Assembly: GCF_014635545.1 (NCBI RefSeq)
Contig: NZ_BMDA01000003.1
Span: 1 to 64,000 of the forward strand
Source: Acinetobacter courvalinii
GTDB taxonomy: Bacteria > Pseudomonadota > Gammaproteobacteria > Pseudomonadales > Moraxellaceae
Direction of reading: 5' to 3'
Length of the DNA stretch: 64,000 nucleotides
Position numbers and translations under genes: made by a program. Below, one piece after another: positions 25,163 to 35,098 of the stretch (positions are counted from its first letter, which is position 1; each line of letters begins with the position of its first letter). Under the pieces are notes generated by a model, which saw only the letters and a program-made list of their open reading frames with translations, did no database searches and was not told the origin of the DNA.

Positions 25163-25975
25163 ATGTATCAAATTAATGCCCTAAACCCTAAAGATGAAGG
25201 GCATCAGGCTCGAAAACGTTTTGGTCAAAACTTTTTACATGATCAACGTGTGATTGCCAAAATTGTACGCTCAGTGAATCCTCGTGCGGGCGAAAACATT
25301 GTTGAAATTGGCCCTGGTCTGGCAGCATTGACCTCACCGTTAATTGGTGAGTGTGATGCATTGACCGTAGTTGAACTGGACCGTGATTTGGCAGCAGGCT
25401 TGCCAGGCCGTGTACCACATCCTGAGCGTTTGACCATTGTTGAAGCAGATGCCTTGAAGTACGACTTTACCCAGCTGTTTCAGGAAGGCCGCCCACTGCG
25501 CGTGGTAGGGAATTTACCCTATAATATTTCAACACCACTGTTGTTCCATCTCTTGGAGTTTGGTGACAAAGTCAAAGACATGCATTTCATGTTGCAAAAA
25601 GAAGTGGTGGACCGTATTACCGCAACACCCAATACCAAAGAGTATGGTCGTCTGTCGGTTATGATTCAGTATTACTGCAAACCAACTTTCTTGTTTGAAG
25701 TACCACCGGGATCATTTAACCCGCCACCAAAAGTCACCTCGGCAGTATTCCGTTTAGAGCCTTACGAAACCAAACCGATTGTGGCAAAAAATGAGAAAGC
25801 GTTAGCGCGTTTGGTAGGACATGTATTTACTCAACGCCGTAAAACCTTGCGTAATAGCTTAAAAGGCATGCTGGTGGAAGATGGCTTTGAAAAAGCTGGG
25901 GTTGATCCGATGGCGCGTCCAGAAACCTTAAGTCTGGCAGATTTCGTGGCGCTTTCCGATCAGATGGTGGCCTGA
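25163..25975 (+). CDS. rsmA: 16S rRNA dimethyladenosine transferase (KsgA)
   Basis: The 270-residue SAM-dependent enzyme dimethylates A1518 and A1519 in 16S rRNA, a late checkpoint of 30S assembly. Motifs seen: KRFGQNFLHD at the start, VEIGPGLAALT (SAM motif I), VVELDRDLA, and NLPYNIST (catalytic motif IV). The stop codon overlaps the apaH start (TGATG), so the two are translationally coupled. Confidence 0.96.
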   Translation: MYQINALNPKDEGHQARKRFGQNFLHDQRVIAKIVRSVNPRAGENIVEIGPGLAALTSPLIGECDALTVVELDRDLAAGLPGRVPHPERLTIVEADALKYDFTQLFQEGRPLRVVGNLPYNISTPLLFHLLEFGDKVKDMHFMLQKEVVDRITATPNTKEYGRLSVMIQYYCKPTFLFEVPPGSFNPPPKVTSAVFRLEPYETKPIVAKNEKALARLVGHVFTQRRKTLRNSLKGMLVEDGFEKAGVDPMARPETLSLADFVALSDQMVA

Positions 25976-26814
25976 TGTCTAAGCGCTATAATTATGTCAT
26001 TGGTGATGTGCAAGGCTGTTTTGAAGCACTAAAAGCGTTGCTGAAAGAAATCCGCTTTGATCCGGACCAAGACTTTTTATGGTTCGCTGGCGATCTGGTG
26101 GCGCGTGGTGAAAACTCGGTCGGTGCCTTACGCTTTATTAAAAAGTTGGCTGACCGTGGGGCCGCTGCAACGGTGTTGGGTAATCATGACCTGACCTTGA
26201 TTGCCTGTGCGCGTGGCTTTAAAAAAGCCAAAGAAAAAGACCATACCCAGGAAGTGATTGACGCAATTGATGGCGATGAGCTGATTGACTGGCTACGTAA
26301 ACAGCCTTTAAGTCTGTCTCCAAATCAACACACCTTGATTACTCACGCGGGCGTACCCTGTATCTGGAGCGCTGAAAAGACAGTTGCATTGGCACAAGAA
26401 GTGCAACAGGTTGTTGCGCATGAAGATCTCTCGGTGCTGGATGCTTTTCTGGCAGAAATGTATGGCTCACAGCCGGATCTGTGGTCAGATGAGCTGACAG
26501 GTATGGCACGGTTGCGTTGTATCACCAATTATCTGACCCGTATGCGCTTAACCGATGCCCAAGGTCGTCTGGAGTTTGAATTTAAAGATGCCCTAGATGC
26601 GCCGATGCCAGTGGGTTTTCAACCGTGGTTTGAGTTTGAAAGTCAGGCAGCACAAACGCATCAGTTGATTTTTGGACATTGGGCTGCTTTGCAGGGCAAG
26701 ACCATTAATGCTCAAATTCAGAATGTAGATGGTGGCTGTGTCTGGGGGCAACAATTGGTGGCATTACGTTTAGAAGATCAGCAGCTTTTTGCGGTAGATA
26801 ACCCGCTTGCCTGA
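25975..26814 (+). CDS. apaH: Bis(5'-nucleosyl)-tetraphosphatase, symmetrical
   Basis: The 279-residue metallophosphatase hydrolyses Ap4A to two ADP. The PPP-family motifs are in order: GDVQGCFEAL, FAGDLVARGENS, LGNHDLTLI, then LITHAGVPCIWS and IFGHWAALQGK. It overlaps rsmA by one base and is followed by a strong terminator, so it ends the pdxA operon. Loss of ApaH raises dinucleoside polyphosphates and RNA capping in other bacteria. Confidence 0.95.
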   Translation: MSKRYNYVIGDVQGCFEALKALLKEIRFDPDQDFLWFAGDLVARGENSVGALRFIKKLADRGAAATVLGNHDLTLIACARGFKKAKEKDHTQEVIDAIDGDELIDWLRKQPLSLSPNQHTLITHAGVPCIWSAEKTVALAQEVQQVVAHEDLSVLDAFLAEMYGSQPDLWSDELTGMARLRCITNYLTRMRLTDAQGRLEFEFKDALDAPMPVGFQPWFEFESQAAQTHQLIFGHWAALQGKTINAQIQNVDGGCVWGQQLVALRLEDQQLFAVDNPLA

Positions 26815-26835
26815 TGGATGCAGTGCTATTTTTAG

Positions 26836-26870
26836 ATGCCCATTTTTGCTGGGAAAATGGGCATTTTTTA
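26836..26870 (+). terminator. Rho-independent terminator after apaH
   Basis: ATGCCCATTTT (26836-26846) and AAAATGGGCAT (26854-26864) form an 11-bp stem followed by a six-T run. Confidence 0.9.
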
Positions 26871-26878
26871 TTTTAAGA

Positions 26879-26932
26879 CTGTCAAAAAACTGTCATACAC
26901 TGATCATTAAAGTGTCAAAAAATGCTTATAAG
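26879..26932 (+). promoter_or_regulatory. Phased Pho-box repeats and promoter of the glycosyltransferase gene
   Basis: CTGTCA begins at 26879 and again at 26890, 11 bases apart, reading CTGTCAAAAAACTGTCAT, an almost exact PhoB box. A weaker half-site (TGATCA, 26901) and a third good one (GTGTCA, 26912) keep the same 11-base phase. A -10-like TATAAG lies at 26927-26932, about ten bases after the last half-site, the usual position when PhoB replaces the -35 contact. It predicts induction by phosphate limitation. Confidence 0.75.
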
Positions 26933-26970
26933 CTAAAAGTATGAAAATAACGACACAAATGGATGGCGAT

Positions 26971-28242
26971 ATGCAGAGTACATACGCGACATCTCTATTC
27001 AAGCAAGAGTTTCCTGAAAATTTTAAATTTTACTTTAAAAGGAAGCAACTCAAAAATAAACAAGATGAATTGTCTGAACTGCATGATCTGGTTCGTCCTC
27101 GTCTCCGTATCGCGATTGTGACTGAAACCTGGCCCCCAGAAATTAATGGTGTGGCTTTATCCATGATGCAGTTATGTCAAGGTTTACAGCGACTTGGACA
27201 TAAAATTTTACTGGTACGTCCCACACAAAAAGCAGTCTGTACCGAATTCCATCCCGATCAGGAATGTCTGGTGATGTCTCAGCCGATTCCCAAATATCCG
27301 AGTGTGCAATTCGGATGGCCACAATATCTCAAGGTGTCCAAAGCCTTTGAGAAGTTTATGCCGGATGTGGTGCATATCGTCACAGAAGGGCCTTTGGGAT
27401 TAACCGCTTTGCAGGCTGCAAAATCGCGAAAGGTTGCAGTGTCGAGTGGCTTCCATTCAGCCTTTCATGACTTTAGCCGGTTCTTTGATCTGGCTTTTTT
27501 GGTCAAGCCGATTCAACGTTATCTGACCTGGTTTCATAACAGTACTGATGTCACATGCGTACCCAGTCAATATACCGAACAGGCTTTACGCGGTTTTGGC
27601 GTGACCTGTCCTTTGGTGGTGGTCGGGCGTGGTGTGGATACGGAAAAGTTTTCACCGAAACATCGTTCAGAACAGCTTCGCCAACAATGGGGCGCTGATG
27701 CAGATACTCGTGTCATGCTATATGTCGGGCGTTTGTCACCTGAAAAAGAAGTCGATGTGCTGATCAAGAGTTTCCATGCCTTACAGGCACAACAAGGCAA
27801 AAACACTAAATTCGTGATTGTGGGCGAAGGGCCAGACCAGACACGTCTGAGCAAAATGGCGCAATCCAGTGATGTGATCTTTATGGGGAGCCTGAGCGGG
27901 AAAGCACTTTCGGCGGCTTATGCTAGTGCCGATGTGTTTACCTTTGCCAGTCAGGCTGATACCTTCGGAAATGTGGTGTTAGAAGCCATTGCCAGTGGTT
28001 TAGCAGTGGTGGCCTACGATTATGTTTGCGCCCATCAACATGTTCGGCATGGGGTCACCGGCTGGTTGAGCCAGCTTGGAGAGACCACAGATTTTATTCA
28101 ATCCATTTGTCATTTACCTGCGCTACCGCAATTGAGACAAATGGGCTTACTGGCCAGCGAAAGCGTACAACACAGCAGCTGGCAGTTTCCGGTACAACAA
28201 TTAGAACATGCATTTTATCAGGTCGTGAGGAGTCTCCCATGA
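26971..28242 (+). CDS. GT4-family glycosyltransferase, probable glycolipid synthase
   Basis: The 423-residue GT-B enzyme has VTETWPPEINGVALSMMQL in the N-terminal domain, LYVGRLSPEKEVDVLIKSF and VGEGPDQTRL in the nucleotide-sugar half, and the acidic ADTFGNVVLEAIASG retaining motif. Bacterial relatives transfer sugars to diacylglycerol or phosphoinositol. ATG 26971 is used because the Pho-box promoter would start transcription close to 26940, leaving no leader for the in-frame ATG at 26941. A PAP2 phosphatase follows after 32 bases. With the Pho box, this suggests synthesis of phosphate-free glycolipids from phosphatidate-derived diacylglycerol. That role is inference. Confidence 0.83.
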   Translation: MQSTYATSLFKQEFPENFKFYFKRKQLKNKQDELSELHDLVRPRLRIAIVTETWPPEINGVALSMMQLCQGLQRLGHKILLVRPTQKAVCTEFHPDQECLVMSQPIPKYPSVQFGWPQYLKVSKAFEKFMPDVVHIVTEGPLGLTALQAAKSRKVAVSSGFHSAFHDFSRFFDLAFLVKPIQRYLTWFHNSTDVTCVPSQYTEQALRGFGVTCPLVVVGRGVDTEKFSPKHRSEQLRQQWGADADTRVMLYVGRLSPEKEVDVLIKSFHALQAQQGKNTKFVIVGEGPDQTRLSKMAQSSDVIFMGSLSGKALSAAYASADVFTFASQADTFGNVVLEAIASGLAVVAYDYVCAHQHVRHGVTGWLSQLGETTDFIQSICHLPALPQLRQMGLLASESVQHSSWQFPVQQLEHAFYQVVRSLP

Positions 28243-28274
28243 CGCCGACCTAAATCCTGAAGAGGAGAAAAAGT

Positions 28275-28826
28275 ATGAAATTTCAAAATGCAAAAATAAA
28301 AATGCTGGATCTCGATTTAAAAGGGTGTGTCTATCTCAACCATCTTTCACAGTCGCAACGTATCGCTTTATTTTTTAAAACGATCAGCCGATTGGGTGAT
28401 GGGCCATTTTGGTATGTCATGTTGCTGTCAGTTTGGGCGATGCATGGCTTGGCATACGGGGTGCAGATCTTGTATCTGATCGGGGCGGGTTCTGTAGGCA
28501 CCTTGATTTATAAGTTTTTAAAACATAAAACTACCCGTCCAAGACCTTATCAGGTGCATCAGGTCATTGTCTTGGGGGAGCGACCACTCGATCATTTCAG
28601 TTTCCCTTCGGGTCACACCTTACATGCGGTCATGGTCACCATCACTTTGGGTTATATCCAGCCCCTGTTATTGACCCTGATGCTACCGTTTACGATCTTG
28701 GTCGCATTGTCACGAATGATTCTGGGACTACACTATCCAAGCGATGTCATTGTCGGTGCAATGATTGGTGCATCGGTGGCAAGTGCGATCATTTTGCTGG
28801 CACCGAGCTTTAATCTGGTTCTGTAA
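28275..28826 (+). CDS. PAP2-family membrane phosphatase
   Basis: The 183-residue protein has about four to five membrane segments and the three-part PAP2 signature: KHKTTRPRP (motif 1), FSFPSGHTLHA (motif 2, with the catalytic-site His) and SRMILGLHYPSDVIVG (motif 3, nucleophilic His). Such enzymes dephosphorylate phosphatidate, PGP or undecaprenyl pyrophosphate. It has a strong GAGGAGAAAAAGT ribosome-binding site and shares the upstream glycosyltransferase's Pho-type promoter. Producing diacylglycerol for that enzyme while releasing phosphate would fit both activities. Confidence 0.85.
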   Translation: MKFQNAKIKMLDLDLKGCVYLNHLSQSQRIALFFKTISRLGDGPFWYVMLLSVWAMHGLAYGVQILYLIGAGSVGTLIYKFLKHKTTRPRPYQVHQVIVLGERPLDHFSFPSGHTLHAVMVTITLGYIQPLLLTLMLPFTILVALSRMILGLHYPSDVIVGAMIGASVASAIILLAPSFNLVL

Positions 28827-28933
28827 CGCATTTTACAAGCGTTTTAGCGACAATTTAGCACTTCAACACTATCTCTTAAATCCGGTGTTTTGTTAAAGTA
28901 GGCTCAATCACATACATTTATTCAGGTTGTTAT

Positions 28934-29134
28934 ATGGGCTTACGCTGGACAGATACGATTGATATTGCAATTGAACTTACCGAAGCACATCCAGATGTCG
29001 ATCCGCAATGGGTGCGATTCACGGATTTGCATGCCTGGGTGTGTGCTTTACCAGACTTTAGTGATGATCCGAATAAATCAACCGAAGGTTTGCTTGAAGC
29101 CATCCAAATGGCCTGGCTGGATGAAGTTCGTTAA
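28934..29134 (+). CDS. iscX: Fe-S cluster assembly protein IscX
   Basis: A 66-residue acidic protein with the IscX hallmark LRWTDTIDIAIELTE, DPQWVRFTDLHAWV, LPDFSDDPNKSTEGLLEAIQ and a final WLDEVR. IscX binds IscS and iron and tunes cluster assembly. In enterobacteria it ends the isc operon; here it is alone, before ndk, with GTTGTTAT upstream and no clear terminator before ndk. Confidence 0.93.
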   Translation: MGLRWTDTIDIAIELTEAHPDVDPQWVRFTDLHAWVCALPDFSDDPNKSTEGLLEAIQMAWLDEVR

Positions 29135-29241
29135 AAATTCGTCAGAAATCGCTGAACTTTTGCATATTCAAGCTGATTATTAACGATGACATCGGTATAA
29201 TGCGGCAAATTTTTTAGTTTAGACCATAATAGGAGTCAATC

Positions 29242-29673
29242 ATGGCGATTGAACGTACTTTATCTATCGTAAAACCAGATGCAGTTTCTAAAAACCACAT
29301 CGGCGACATCTTTGCTCGTTTCGAAAAATCAGGTTTGAAGATCGTTGCTACTAAAATGAAACACCTTTCTCAAGCTGATGCTGAAGGTTTCTATGCTGAG
29401 CACAAAGAACGCGGTTTCTTTGCTGACCTCGTTGCATTCATGACTTCTGGTCCAGTGGTTGTTTCAGTTCTTGAAGGCGAAAACGCAGTTCTTGCTCACC
29501 GTGATATCTTGGGCGCAACGAACCCGAAAGAAGCGGCTCCAGGCACAATCCGCGCTGACTTCGCTGTAAGCATCGACGAAAACGCTGCTCACGGTTCTGA
29601 CTCAGTTGCTTCTGCTGAGCGCGAAATCGCTTACTTCTTTGCTGATAACGAGATTTGCCCACGCACTCGTTAA
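29242..29673 (+). CDS. ndk: Nucleoside diphosphate kinase
   Basis: At 143 residues it is full length. LSIVKPDAV is the N-terminal ATP-site motif, [17 protein letters not shown] lines the active site, and [16 protein letters not shown] contains the phosphorylated histidine. It balances NTP and dNTP pools. A GGAG ribosome-binding site precedes the start and a strong terminator follows. Codon use is strongly biased to preferred codons, as in highly expressed genes. Confidence 0.98.
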   Translation: MAIERTLSIVKPDAVSKNHIGDIFARFEKSGLKIVATKMKHLSQADAEGFYAEHKERGFFADLVAFMTSGPVVVSVLEGENAVLAHRDILGATNPKEAAPGTIRADFAVSIDENAAHGSDSVASAEREIAYFFADNEICPRTR

Positions 29674-29688
29674 TCCAAAGTATTCGAG

Positions 29689-29722
29689 CCAGATAAGTGG
29701 TATACTACTTATCTGGTTTTTT
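29689..29722 (+). terminator. Rho-independent terminator after ndk
   Basis: CCAGATAAGT (29689-29698) and ACTTATCTGG (29707-29716) form a 10-bp stem followed by six Ts. Confidence 0.92.
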
Positions 29723-29794
29723 ATTTCTTATTGATTGTATTGTGCAAATAATGCACAGTATTTTTTAGCGCTGATATTGTTTAGGTAAATATAC

Positions 29795-31030
29795 ATGAGT
29801 TCTGCAGTGGTCGTTTCATCAGAAAATTTAGATGAAAAACAACAGTCTGTTACTACGCCTGTCGTTCAAGCTGCCGAGCATAAAGTCAATTTACTTGGCA
29901 TGTCTCGAGCTGAACTGGAAAAATTCTTTGAAGATCTGGGCGAAAAAAAGTTTCGCGCCGGTCAGGTCATGAAATGGATTCATCAATATTTTGTGACAGA
30001 TTTTGCTGAGATGACCAATATCTCAGGAAAATTACGTGAAAAATTAGAAAAAATTTGTGAAATTAAAGCGCCTGAAGTGGTGCATCGTAACTATTCCAAA
30101 GATGGTACCCGTAAGTGGGTATTCCGTGTCGGTGATGGTGATGGTTCGCTGGTTGAAACCGTATTGATTCCAGCAGATGATAAAACTGGCGCGCGTAAAA
30201 CCTTGTGTATTTCTTCACAAGTGGGTTGTGCACTGGATTGCTCATTCTGTTCTACCGGTAAGCAAGGTTTCCAGCGTGACTTAACTCCAGCGGAAATTAT
30301 TGGTCAGTTGTGGATGGCGAACTACTCCTACATGGAAGATGTTCCTGTTGCAGAGCGTGAACGTACCGTGACCAATGTGGTTATGATGGGTATGGGCGAA
30401 CCTTTACTCAATTATGATGCTGTTCTAAGTTCTATGCAGTTGATGCTGGATGATTTTGCTTATGGCATGTCGAAGCGCCGTGTGACCTTATCGACTTCTG
30501 GTGTTGTTCCGAAGATTGATCAACTGGCGCAGGATATTGATGTTGCATTGGCAATTTCACTGCATGCACCTAATGATGAACTGCGTAATGAATTGGTGCC
30601 GATCAATAAAAAATATCCGTTACAGCAACTGATTGCGGCTTGCCAACGTTATTTGGGCAAAGATGGCAATGAAAGCTCTCGTCGCCATGTCACGATTGAA
30701 TATGTGATGCTTGAAGGGGTCAATGACCAACCTGAGCATGCACAGCAATTGTTAAAATTATTGAAAAACTTACCAAGTAAAATCAACCTGATTCCATTTA
30801 ATCCGTTCCCGCATGCACCATATGGCCGTTCGAGCCGTAACCGTATTATTTCGTTCCAAAAAACTTTGTCGGATGCCGGATTTGTGTGTACGATTCGTCA
30901 GACACGTGGTGATGATATCGATGCGGCGTGTGGACAATTGGTAGGACAGGTGGCTGACCGTACTCGTCGTGCTGAACAGTGGAAAAAGAAAGTGGCGCAA
31001 CGACAAGAAATATTGCGCACACAAGGATAA
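29795..31030 (+). CDS. rlmN: 23S rRNA A2503 / tRNA A37 C2-methyltransferase RlmN
   Basis: The radical-SAM enzyme, 411 residues, methylates C2 of A2503 in 23S rRNA and A37 in tRNAs. The cluster motif is [28 protein letters not shown] is the SAM-binding segment, and the C-terminal methyl-carrying cysteine is in DIDAACGQL. The N-terminal accessory domain includes [15 protein letters not shown]. An ~40-residue N-terminal extension precedes the conserved part, common in this genus. It leads the pilF-rodZ-ispG-hisS-yfgM-bamB run. Confidence 0.96.
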   Translation: MSSAVVVSSENLDEKQQSVTTPVVQAAEHKVNLLGMSRAELEKFFEDLGEKKFRAGQVMKWIHQYFVTDFAEMTNISGKLREKLEKICEIKAPEVVHRNYSKDGTRKWVFRVGDGDGSLVETVLIPADDKTGARKTLCISSQVGCALDCSFCSTGKQGFQRDLTPAEIIGQLWMANYSYMEDVPVAERERTVTNVVMMGMGEPLLNYDAVLSSMQLMLDDFAYGMSKRRVTLSTSGVVPKIDQLAQDIDVALAISLHAPNDELRNELVPINKKYPLQQLIAACQRYLGKDGNESSRRHVTIEYVMLEGVNDQPEHAQQLLKLLKNLPSKINLIPFNPFPHAPYGRSSRNRIISFQKTLSDAGFVCTIRQTRGDDIDAACGQLVGQVADRTRRAEQWKKKVAQRQEILRTQG

Positions 31031-31047
31031 AACTTGGGGAAAAAGCG

Positions 31048-31854
31048 TTGAATACAACTCGATCAAAAACGATTATAGCGACAGCTGTTGTGTTTACTTT
31101 ACTGGGCTTAACAGCTTGCCAGACGCCATCTACAACATTAAAAAAAGATCCGGAAAAAGCGGTACAGGTGCGTACGCAACTTGCGGCAGAATATATTCGT
31201 ACACGTGATCTGGATTCAGCCAAGCGTTCGCTTGATCAGGCGTTAAAACTGAATTCCCGAGATGCCAACGCCAATATGATGATGGGCATCTTGCTGCAAC
31301 AAGAAGGTAGTGCAGCTAATATGGAAAAAGCGGAGTCTTATTTTAAGCGCGCTATTTCTACCGAACCAGATAACGCTCAGGCCCGTAATAATTACGGTAC
31401 ATATTTGTACCAGCAGCAACGCTATAATGAAGCCATTGAGCAATTTACCCGTGCGGGCGCAACCCTGGGTTATGATCAGCGTTTTCAGTCGCTAGAAAAC
31501 CTGGGGCGAATCTATTTAAAACTTGGCGATGTTGCGAATGCTGAAAAATCATTCAAACAGGCGCTACAAGCGAATCGAAACGCAACAATTTCAATGTTAG
31601 AGTTGGCGGAAATTTTCTATTTGCAACAAAATAATAGAGACGCATCGCAACTATACGAACAATATGTTCGTAATGTAGGTCAGAAAAACCAGGGTGCTCG
31701 TGCGCTTTGGATTGGTTTACGCATTGCTCGCGCAAATGCGGATCAGTTAGGAATGCAAGTGTTAGTCAATCAGTTACGCGCTTTATTTCCTGATAGTCCA
31801 GAATATCAACGTTATTTGCAATTACAGTACAGTACTGAGGCCGTATGGAAATAA
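31048..31854 (+). CDS. pilF: Type IV pilus assembly lipoprotein PilF (PilW)
   Basis: A TTG start at 31048 is chosen: GGGGA lies seven bases upstream, and it begins a proper lipoprotein signal (MNTTRSKTIIATAVVFTLLG, lipobox LTAC). Longer in-frame starts would overlap rlmN. The mature protein is a chain of TPR repeats (RTRDLDSAKRSLDQALKL, PDNAQARNNYGTYLYQQ, LENLGRIYLKLGDVANA). PilF is the outer-membrane pilotin that lets secretin PilQ multimerise. The last ten bases overlap rodZ. Confidence 0.92.
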   Translation: MNTTRSKTIIATAVVFTLLGLTACQTPSTTLKKDPEKAVQVRTQLAAEYIRTRDLDSAKRSLDQALKLNSRDANANMMMGILLQQEGSAANMEKAESYFKRAISTEPDNAQARNNYGTYLYQQQRYNEAIEQFTRAGATLGYDQRFQSLENLGRIYLKLGDVANAEKSFKQALQANRNATISMLELAEIFYLQQNNRDASQLYEQYVRNVGQKNQGARALWIGLRIARANADQLGMQVLVNQLRALFPDSPEYQRYLQLQYSTEAVWK

Positions 31855-32642
31855 ATCCAAATTCACATCAGCCAACTGGCTCAACCTCGCCATCGTCTGC
31901 GTTAGGAAATATTCAACGACCTGGTGAGTATTTGCGTCAAATTCGTATTGCACAAAAGAAAGAAATTGAAGAGATTGCAAACGTATTGAACATGCCTGTC
32001 AAAACCTTGACGGCATTAGAGCAAGATGATTATAAGTCATTGCCAGAAGCGACTTTTATCAAAGGTTATTATCGTGCTTATGCAAAGCATTTAAATGCGG
32101 ATGCAAGTGCGATTATTCAGCGTTTTGATGAAATCTATGTTAATGATACAGGTCTTAAAGCCAGCCATGCCTTGAATAATTCTCCGATTAAAATCATGGG
32201 GAAATTGTCAGGTTCGAAAAGCGTACGTAACCGTAAATGGTTGAAACGCATTGCGATTGTGGCGGCTGTTGCATTGTTGGCATGGTTAGCGGTCGTGGCT
32301 GTACAGAATTGGACATCAAGCCATAAGGATGATGCGGATGTACCAAAGATTAAAAACTCTGAAGTTGAAATTCTACCAATGAGCGGAAATACAACGGCAG
32401 CAACATCTGGTGACCAATTAGTCCTGAACTTTAACCGTCCAACCTCTGTGCATATTGTGGACGCAACAGGTAAAGTATTGGCAACAGGTCGTCAGGCATC
32501 GACCTTGAATCTGAGTGGTCAGTCTCCATTCCAGATTCGTTTGGATGATGCGACCGCTGTATCTCTGGTGCTAAATCAGGAACAAATTTCATTGTCTCCA
32601 TATACCGTCAATGGAAAAGCAGAATTCCGTTTGTCTCGTTAA
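31845..32642 (+). CDS. rodZ: Cytoskeletal protein RodZ
   Basis: The 265-residue protein has an N-terminal helix-turn-helix of the HTH_25 type (GEYLRQIRIAQKKEIEEIAN, then LTALEQDDYKSLP, about 28-75). It has a basic stretch, one membrane segment (IAIVVAAVALLAWLAVVAVQ with small changes, about 142-160) and a periplasmic DUF4115 beta domain ending LSPYTVNGKAEFRLSR. RodZ links MreB to the membrane elongasome. The start overlaps pilF. Confidence 0.92.
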   Translation: MEINPNSHQPTGSTSPSSALGNIQRPGEYLRQIRIAQKKEIEEIANVLNMPVKTLTALEQDDYKSLPEATFIKGYYRAYAKHLNADASAIIQRFDEIYVNDTGLKASHALNNSPIKIMGKLSGSKSVRNRKWLKRIAIVAAVALLAWLAVVAVQNWTSSHKDDADVPKIKNSEVEILPMSGNTTAATSGDQLVLNFNRPTSVHIVDATGKVLATGRQASTLNLSGQSPFQIRLDDATAVSLVLNQEQISLSPYTVNGKAEFRLSR

Positions 32643-32664
32643 TGACAAAGAGTAGAGCTATACG

Positions 32665-33780
32665 ATGATTGTGAACCCAATTAAACGCCGTCCAACACGT
32701 AAAATCCGTGTCGGTTCAGTGTATGTCGGTGGTGATGCCCCGATTAGTGTTCAAAGTATGACGAATACTGAAACTTGTGATGTCGATGCGACCGTGGCGC
32801 AAATCCAGCGCTGTGCAGATGCTGGTGCAGACATCATGCGTGTTTCTGTTCCTTCAATGGAAGCGGCAGAGGCATTTGGTGCAATCCGTAAACGTGTGAG
32901 CGTGCCTCTGGTGGCGGATATTCATTTTGATCATCGTATTGCTTTGGCTGTCGCGGATTATGGCGCGGACTGTTTGCGTATTAACCCCGGCAATATCGGT
33001 TCAGATCAGAAAGTACGTGAAGTGGTTGCTGCGGCAAAACATCATGGTATTTCGATCCGTATCGGTGTAAATGCGGGTTCATTGGAAAAAGACTTACAAG
33101 CAAAATATGGTGAGCCGACAGGGCAGGCCTTGCTTGAGTCTGCAATGCGTCATATCGATATTCTAGACCGTTTAGATTTTCATGAGTTCAAAGTCAGCGT
33201 AAAAGCGTCGAATGTATTTTTGACCATGGATGCTTACCGCTTATTGTCACAACAAATTGATAATCCGTTGCACCTCGGTGTTACAGAGGCAGGCATCTAT
33301 CGTACAGGTACGGTGAAGTCGGCGATTGCGCTTGGTGGACTATTGATGGAAGGCATTGGCGATACCATGCGTATCTCGCTTGCGGCCGAGCCAGAAGATG
33401 AAATTAAAATCGGTTTTGATATTTTAAAATCGTTGGGCTTGCGCTCAAACGGCATTAACTTTATTGCTTGCCCAAGTTGCTCACGCCAAGAATTCAATGT
33501 GATTCAGGTGATGCAGGCACTGGAAGAGCGTTTAGAAGATATTCGTACTCCGATGGACTTATCTGTCATCGGGTGTAAAGTGAATGGTCCAGGTGAAGCC
33601 AAAGAAGCGGATATCGGGATCGTGGGAGCATCTCCGCGTTCACTGGTGTACCGTAATGGCGAAAAGAGCCATTTAATCGACACAAATCAGTTGGTTGATG
33701 AAATTGAAACAATGGTTCGTCAACGTGTTCAAGAGCTTGAAGAAGCAAAATCTAAAGAAATTATTCGTAGTTCATCATGA
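32665..33780 (+). CDS. ispG: 4-hydroxy-3-methylbut-2-enyl diphosphate synthase (flavodoxin)
   Basis: The 371-residue [4Fe-4S] enzyme of the MEP isoprenoid pathway has [37 protein letters not shown], the cluster ligands CPSCSRQEF and the C-terminal [17 protein letters not shown]. The stop overlaps the hisS start (ATGA). The rodZ-ispG-hisS order is standard for gammaproteobacteria. Confidence 0.97.
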   Translation: MIVNPIKRRPTRKIRVGSVYVGGDAPISVQSMTNTETCDVDATVAQIQRCADAGADIMRVSVPSMEAAEAFGAIRKRVSVPLVADIHFDHRIALAVADYGADCLRINPGNIGSDQKVREVVAAAKHHGISIRIGVNAGSLEKDLQAKYGEPTGQALLESAMRHIDILDRLDFHEFKVSVKASNVFLTMDAYRLLSQQIDNPLHLGVTEAGIYRTGTVKSAIALGGLLMEGIGDTMRISLAAEPEDEIKIGFDILKSLGLRSNGINFIACPSCSRQEFNVIQVMQALEERLEDIRTPMDLSVIGCKVNGPGEAKEADIGIVGASPRSLVYRNGEKSHLIDTNQLVDEIETMVRQRVQELEEAKSKEIIRSSS

Positions 33781-35069
33781 GTTCAATCGTCGCTATCAAA
33801 GGTTTTAATGACATCCTTCCAACGCAAACTGCGGCTTGGAGAAGTCTGGAACAACAACTTGCATCTTTAATGGATGCGTATGGTTATCAACAGATCCGTT
33901 TACCGATCGTTGAGCAAACCGGTTTATTCAAACGTGCTATTGGCGATGCGACCGATATCGTTGAAAAAGAAATGTATACCTTTTTTGACAAGGGTAATCC
34001 GCCTGAATCACTGACGCTACGTCCAGAAGGGACAGCAGGTTGTGTACGTGCTTTGCTTGAACATAACCTGTTACGTGGCGCGACACCACGTGTGTGGTAT
34101 ATGGGACCGATGTTCCGTTATGAAAAACCGCAAAAGGGCCGTTACCGCCAGTTCCATCAGTTTGGTGTAGAAACCTTTGGTGTGGCAACACCCGATATCG
34201 ATGCCGAGCTGATTTTACTGACAGCACGTTTGTGGAAGCGTATGGGCGTTGCGGACAAGGTTCAACTTGAGTTGAATACACTCGGGGAAACCGACGAACG
34301 TGCAGAATACCGTGCCGCATTGGTTGAGTTTTTAAATCAGCACAAAGATGCTCTGGATGAAGACTCGCAACGTCGTTTAAGCACTAATCCATTGCGTATT
34401 CTGGACTCTAAAATTGAGTCGACCCAAAAGATTCTGGAAAATGCACCCAAGTTGCATGATTTCCTCAAAGAAGATTCAATCAATCACTTCCAGCAATTAC
34501 AGCAATACCTCACTGATGCAGGTATCGAGTTTGTGATTAACCAGAAGTTAGTCCGTGGTTTGGATTACTACAACAAAACCGTATTTGAATGGACCACCAC
34601 CATGTTGGGTTCACAAGGCACAGTGTGTGCAGGTGGTCGCTATGACGGTCTAGTTGGGCAGTTAAAAGGTAAGGCGGATCAGTCTGTGCCTGCGGTTGGT
34701 TTCGCGATGGGCATGGAGCGTTTGCTCCTGTTGCTCGAGCAAGTCGAACAGGCCAAAACAGTACGTGATTGCGAAATCTTCTTGTTGGCTGAACCGGCTT
34801 ATCAAGCCAAGGCGTTGGTCTTGGCGGAACAGATTCGTGATCAGCTGGAAGCGGCAAATAGCCCGATTCGTTTAAAAACAGGTTCACAAGGTAGCATGAA
34901 AAGCCAAATGAAAAAGGCCGATCAGTCGGGTGCGATTTTTGCGATGATCTTGGGTGAGCGCGAGTGGGAATCACAGCAGCTTCTCATTAAAGAATTGGCG
35001 ACAGCAGAGCAGTCTCAAGTTGCTTTGACTGAACTGACGCCATTTTTGATTGAAAAATTTAAACAATAA
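33777..35069 (+). CDS. hisS: Histidyl-tRNA synthetase
   Basis: Class II synthetase of 430 residues. Motif 1 surrounds [25 protein letters not shown] binds ATP, motif 2 is [19 protein letters not shown], the histidine-specific loops are [15 protein letters not shown] and GGRYDGL, and motif 3 is GFAMGMERL. The C-terminal anticodon-binding domain follows. It overlaps ispG by four bases. Confidence 0.97.
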   Translation: MSSIVAIKGFNDILPTQTAAWRSLEQQLASLMDAYGYQQIRLPIVEQTGLFKRAIGDATDIVEKEMYTFFDKGNPPESLTLRPEGTAGCVRALLEHNLLRGATPRVWYMGPMFRYEKPQKGRYRQFHQFGVETFGVATPDIDAELILLTARLWKRMGVADKVQLELNTLGETDERAEYRAALVEFLNQHKDALDEDSQRRLSTNPLRILDSKIESTQKILENAPKLHDFLKEDSINHFQQLQQYLTDAGIEFVINQKLVRGLDYYNKTVFEWTTTMLGSQGTVCAGGRYDGLVGQLKGKADQSVPAVGFAMGMERLLLLLEQVEQAKTVRDCEIFLLAEPAYQAKALVLAEQIRDQLEAANSPIRLKTGSQGSMKSQMKKADQSGAIFAMILGEREWESQQLLIKELATAEQSQVALTELTPFLIEKFKQ

Positions 35070-35098
35070 GTTGAAGAATTTAGGAAAAGGACAATCAC

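Noticed and set aside
28026-28253. 75-aa plus-strand frame at the glycosyltransferase 3' end
   Set aside because: It overlaps the enzyme's coding frame in another phase, lacks a ribosome-binding site and shows no recognisable sequence.
34537-34974. 145-aa minus-strand frame inside hisS
   Set aside because: It lies antisense to conserved HisS motifs 2-3 and has a Pro/Arg-rich composition typical of a shadow frame.
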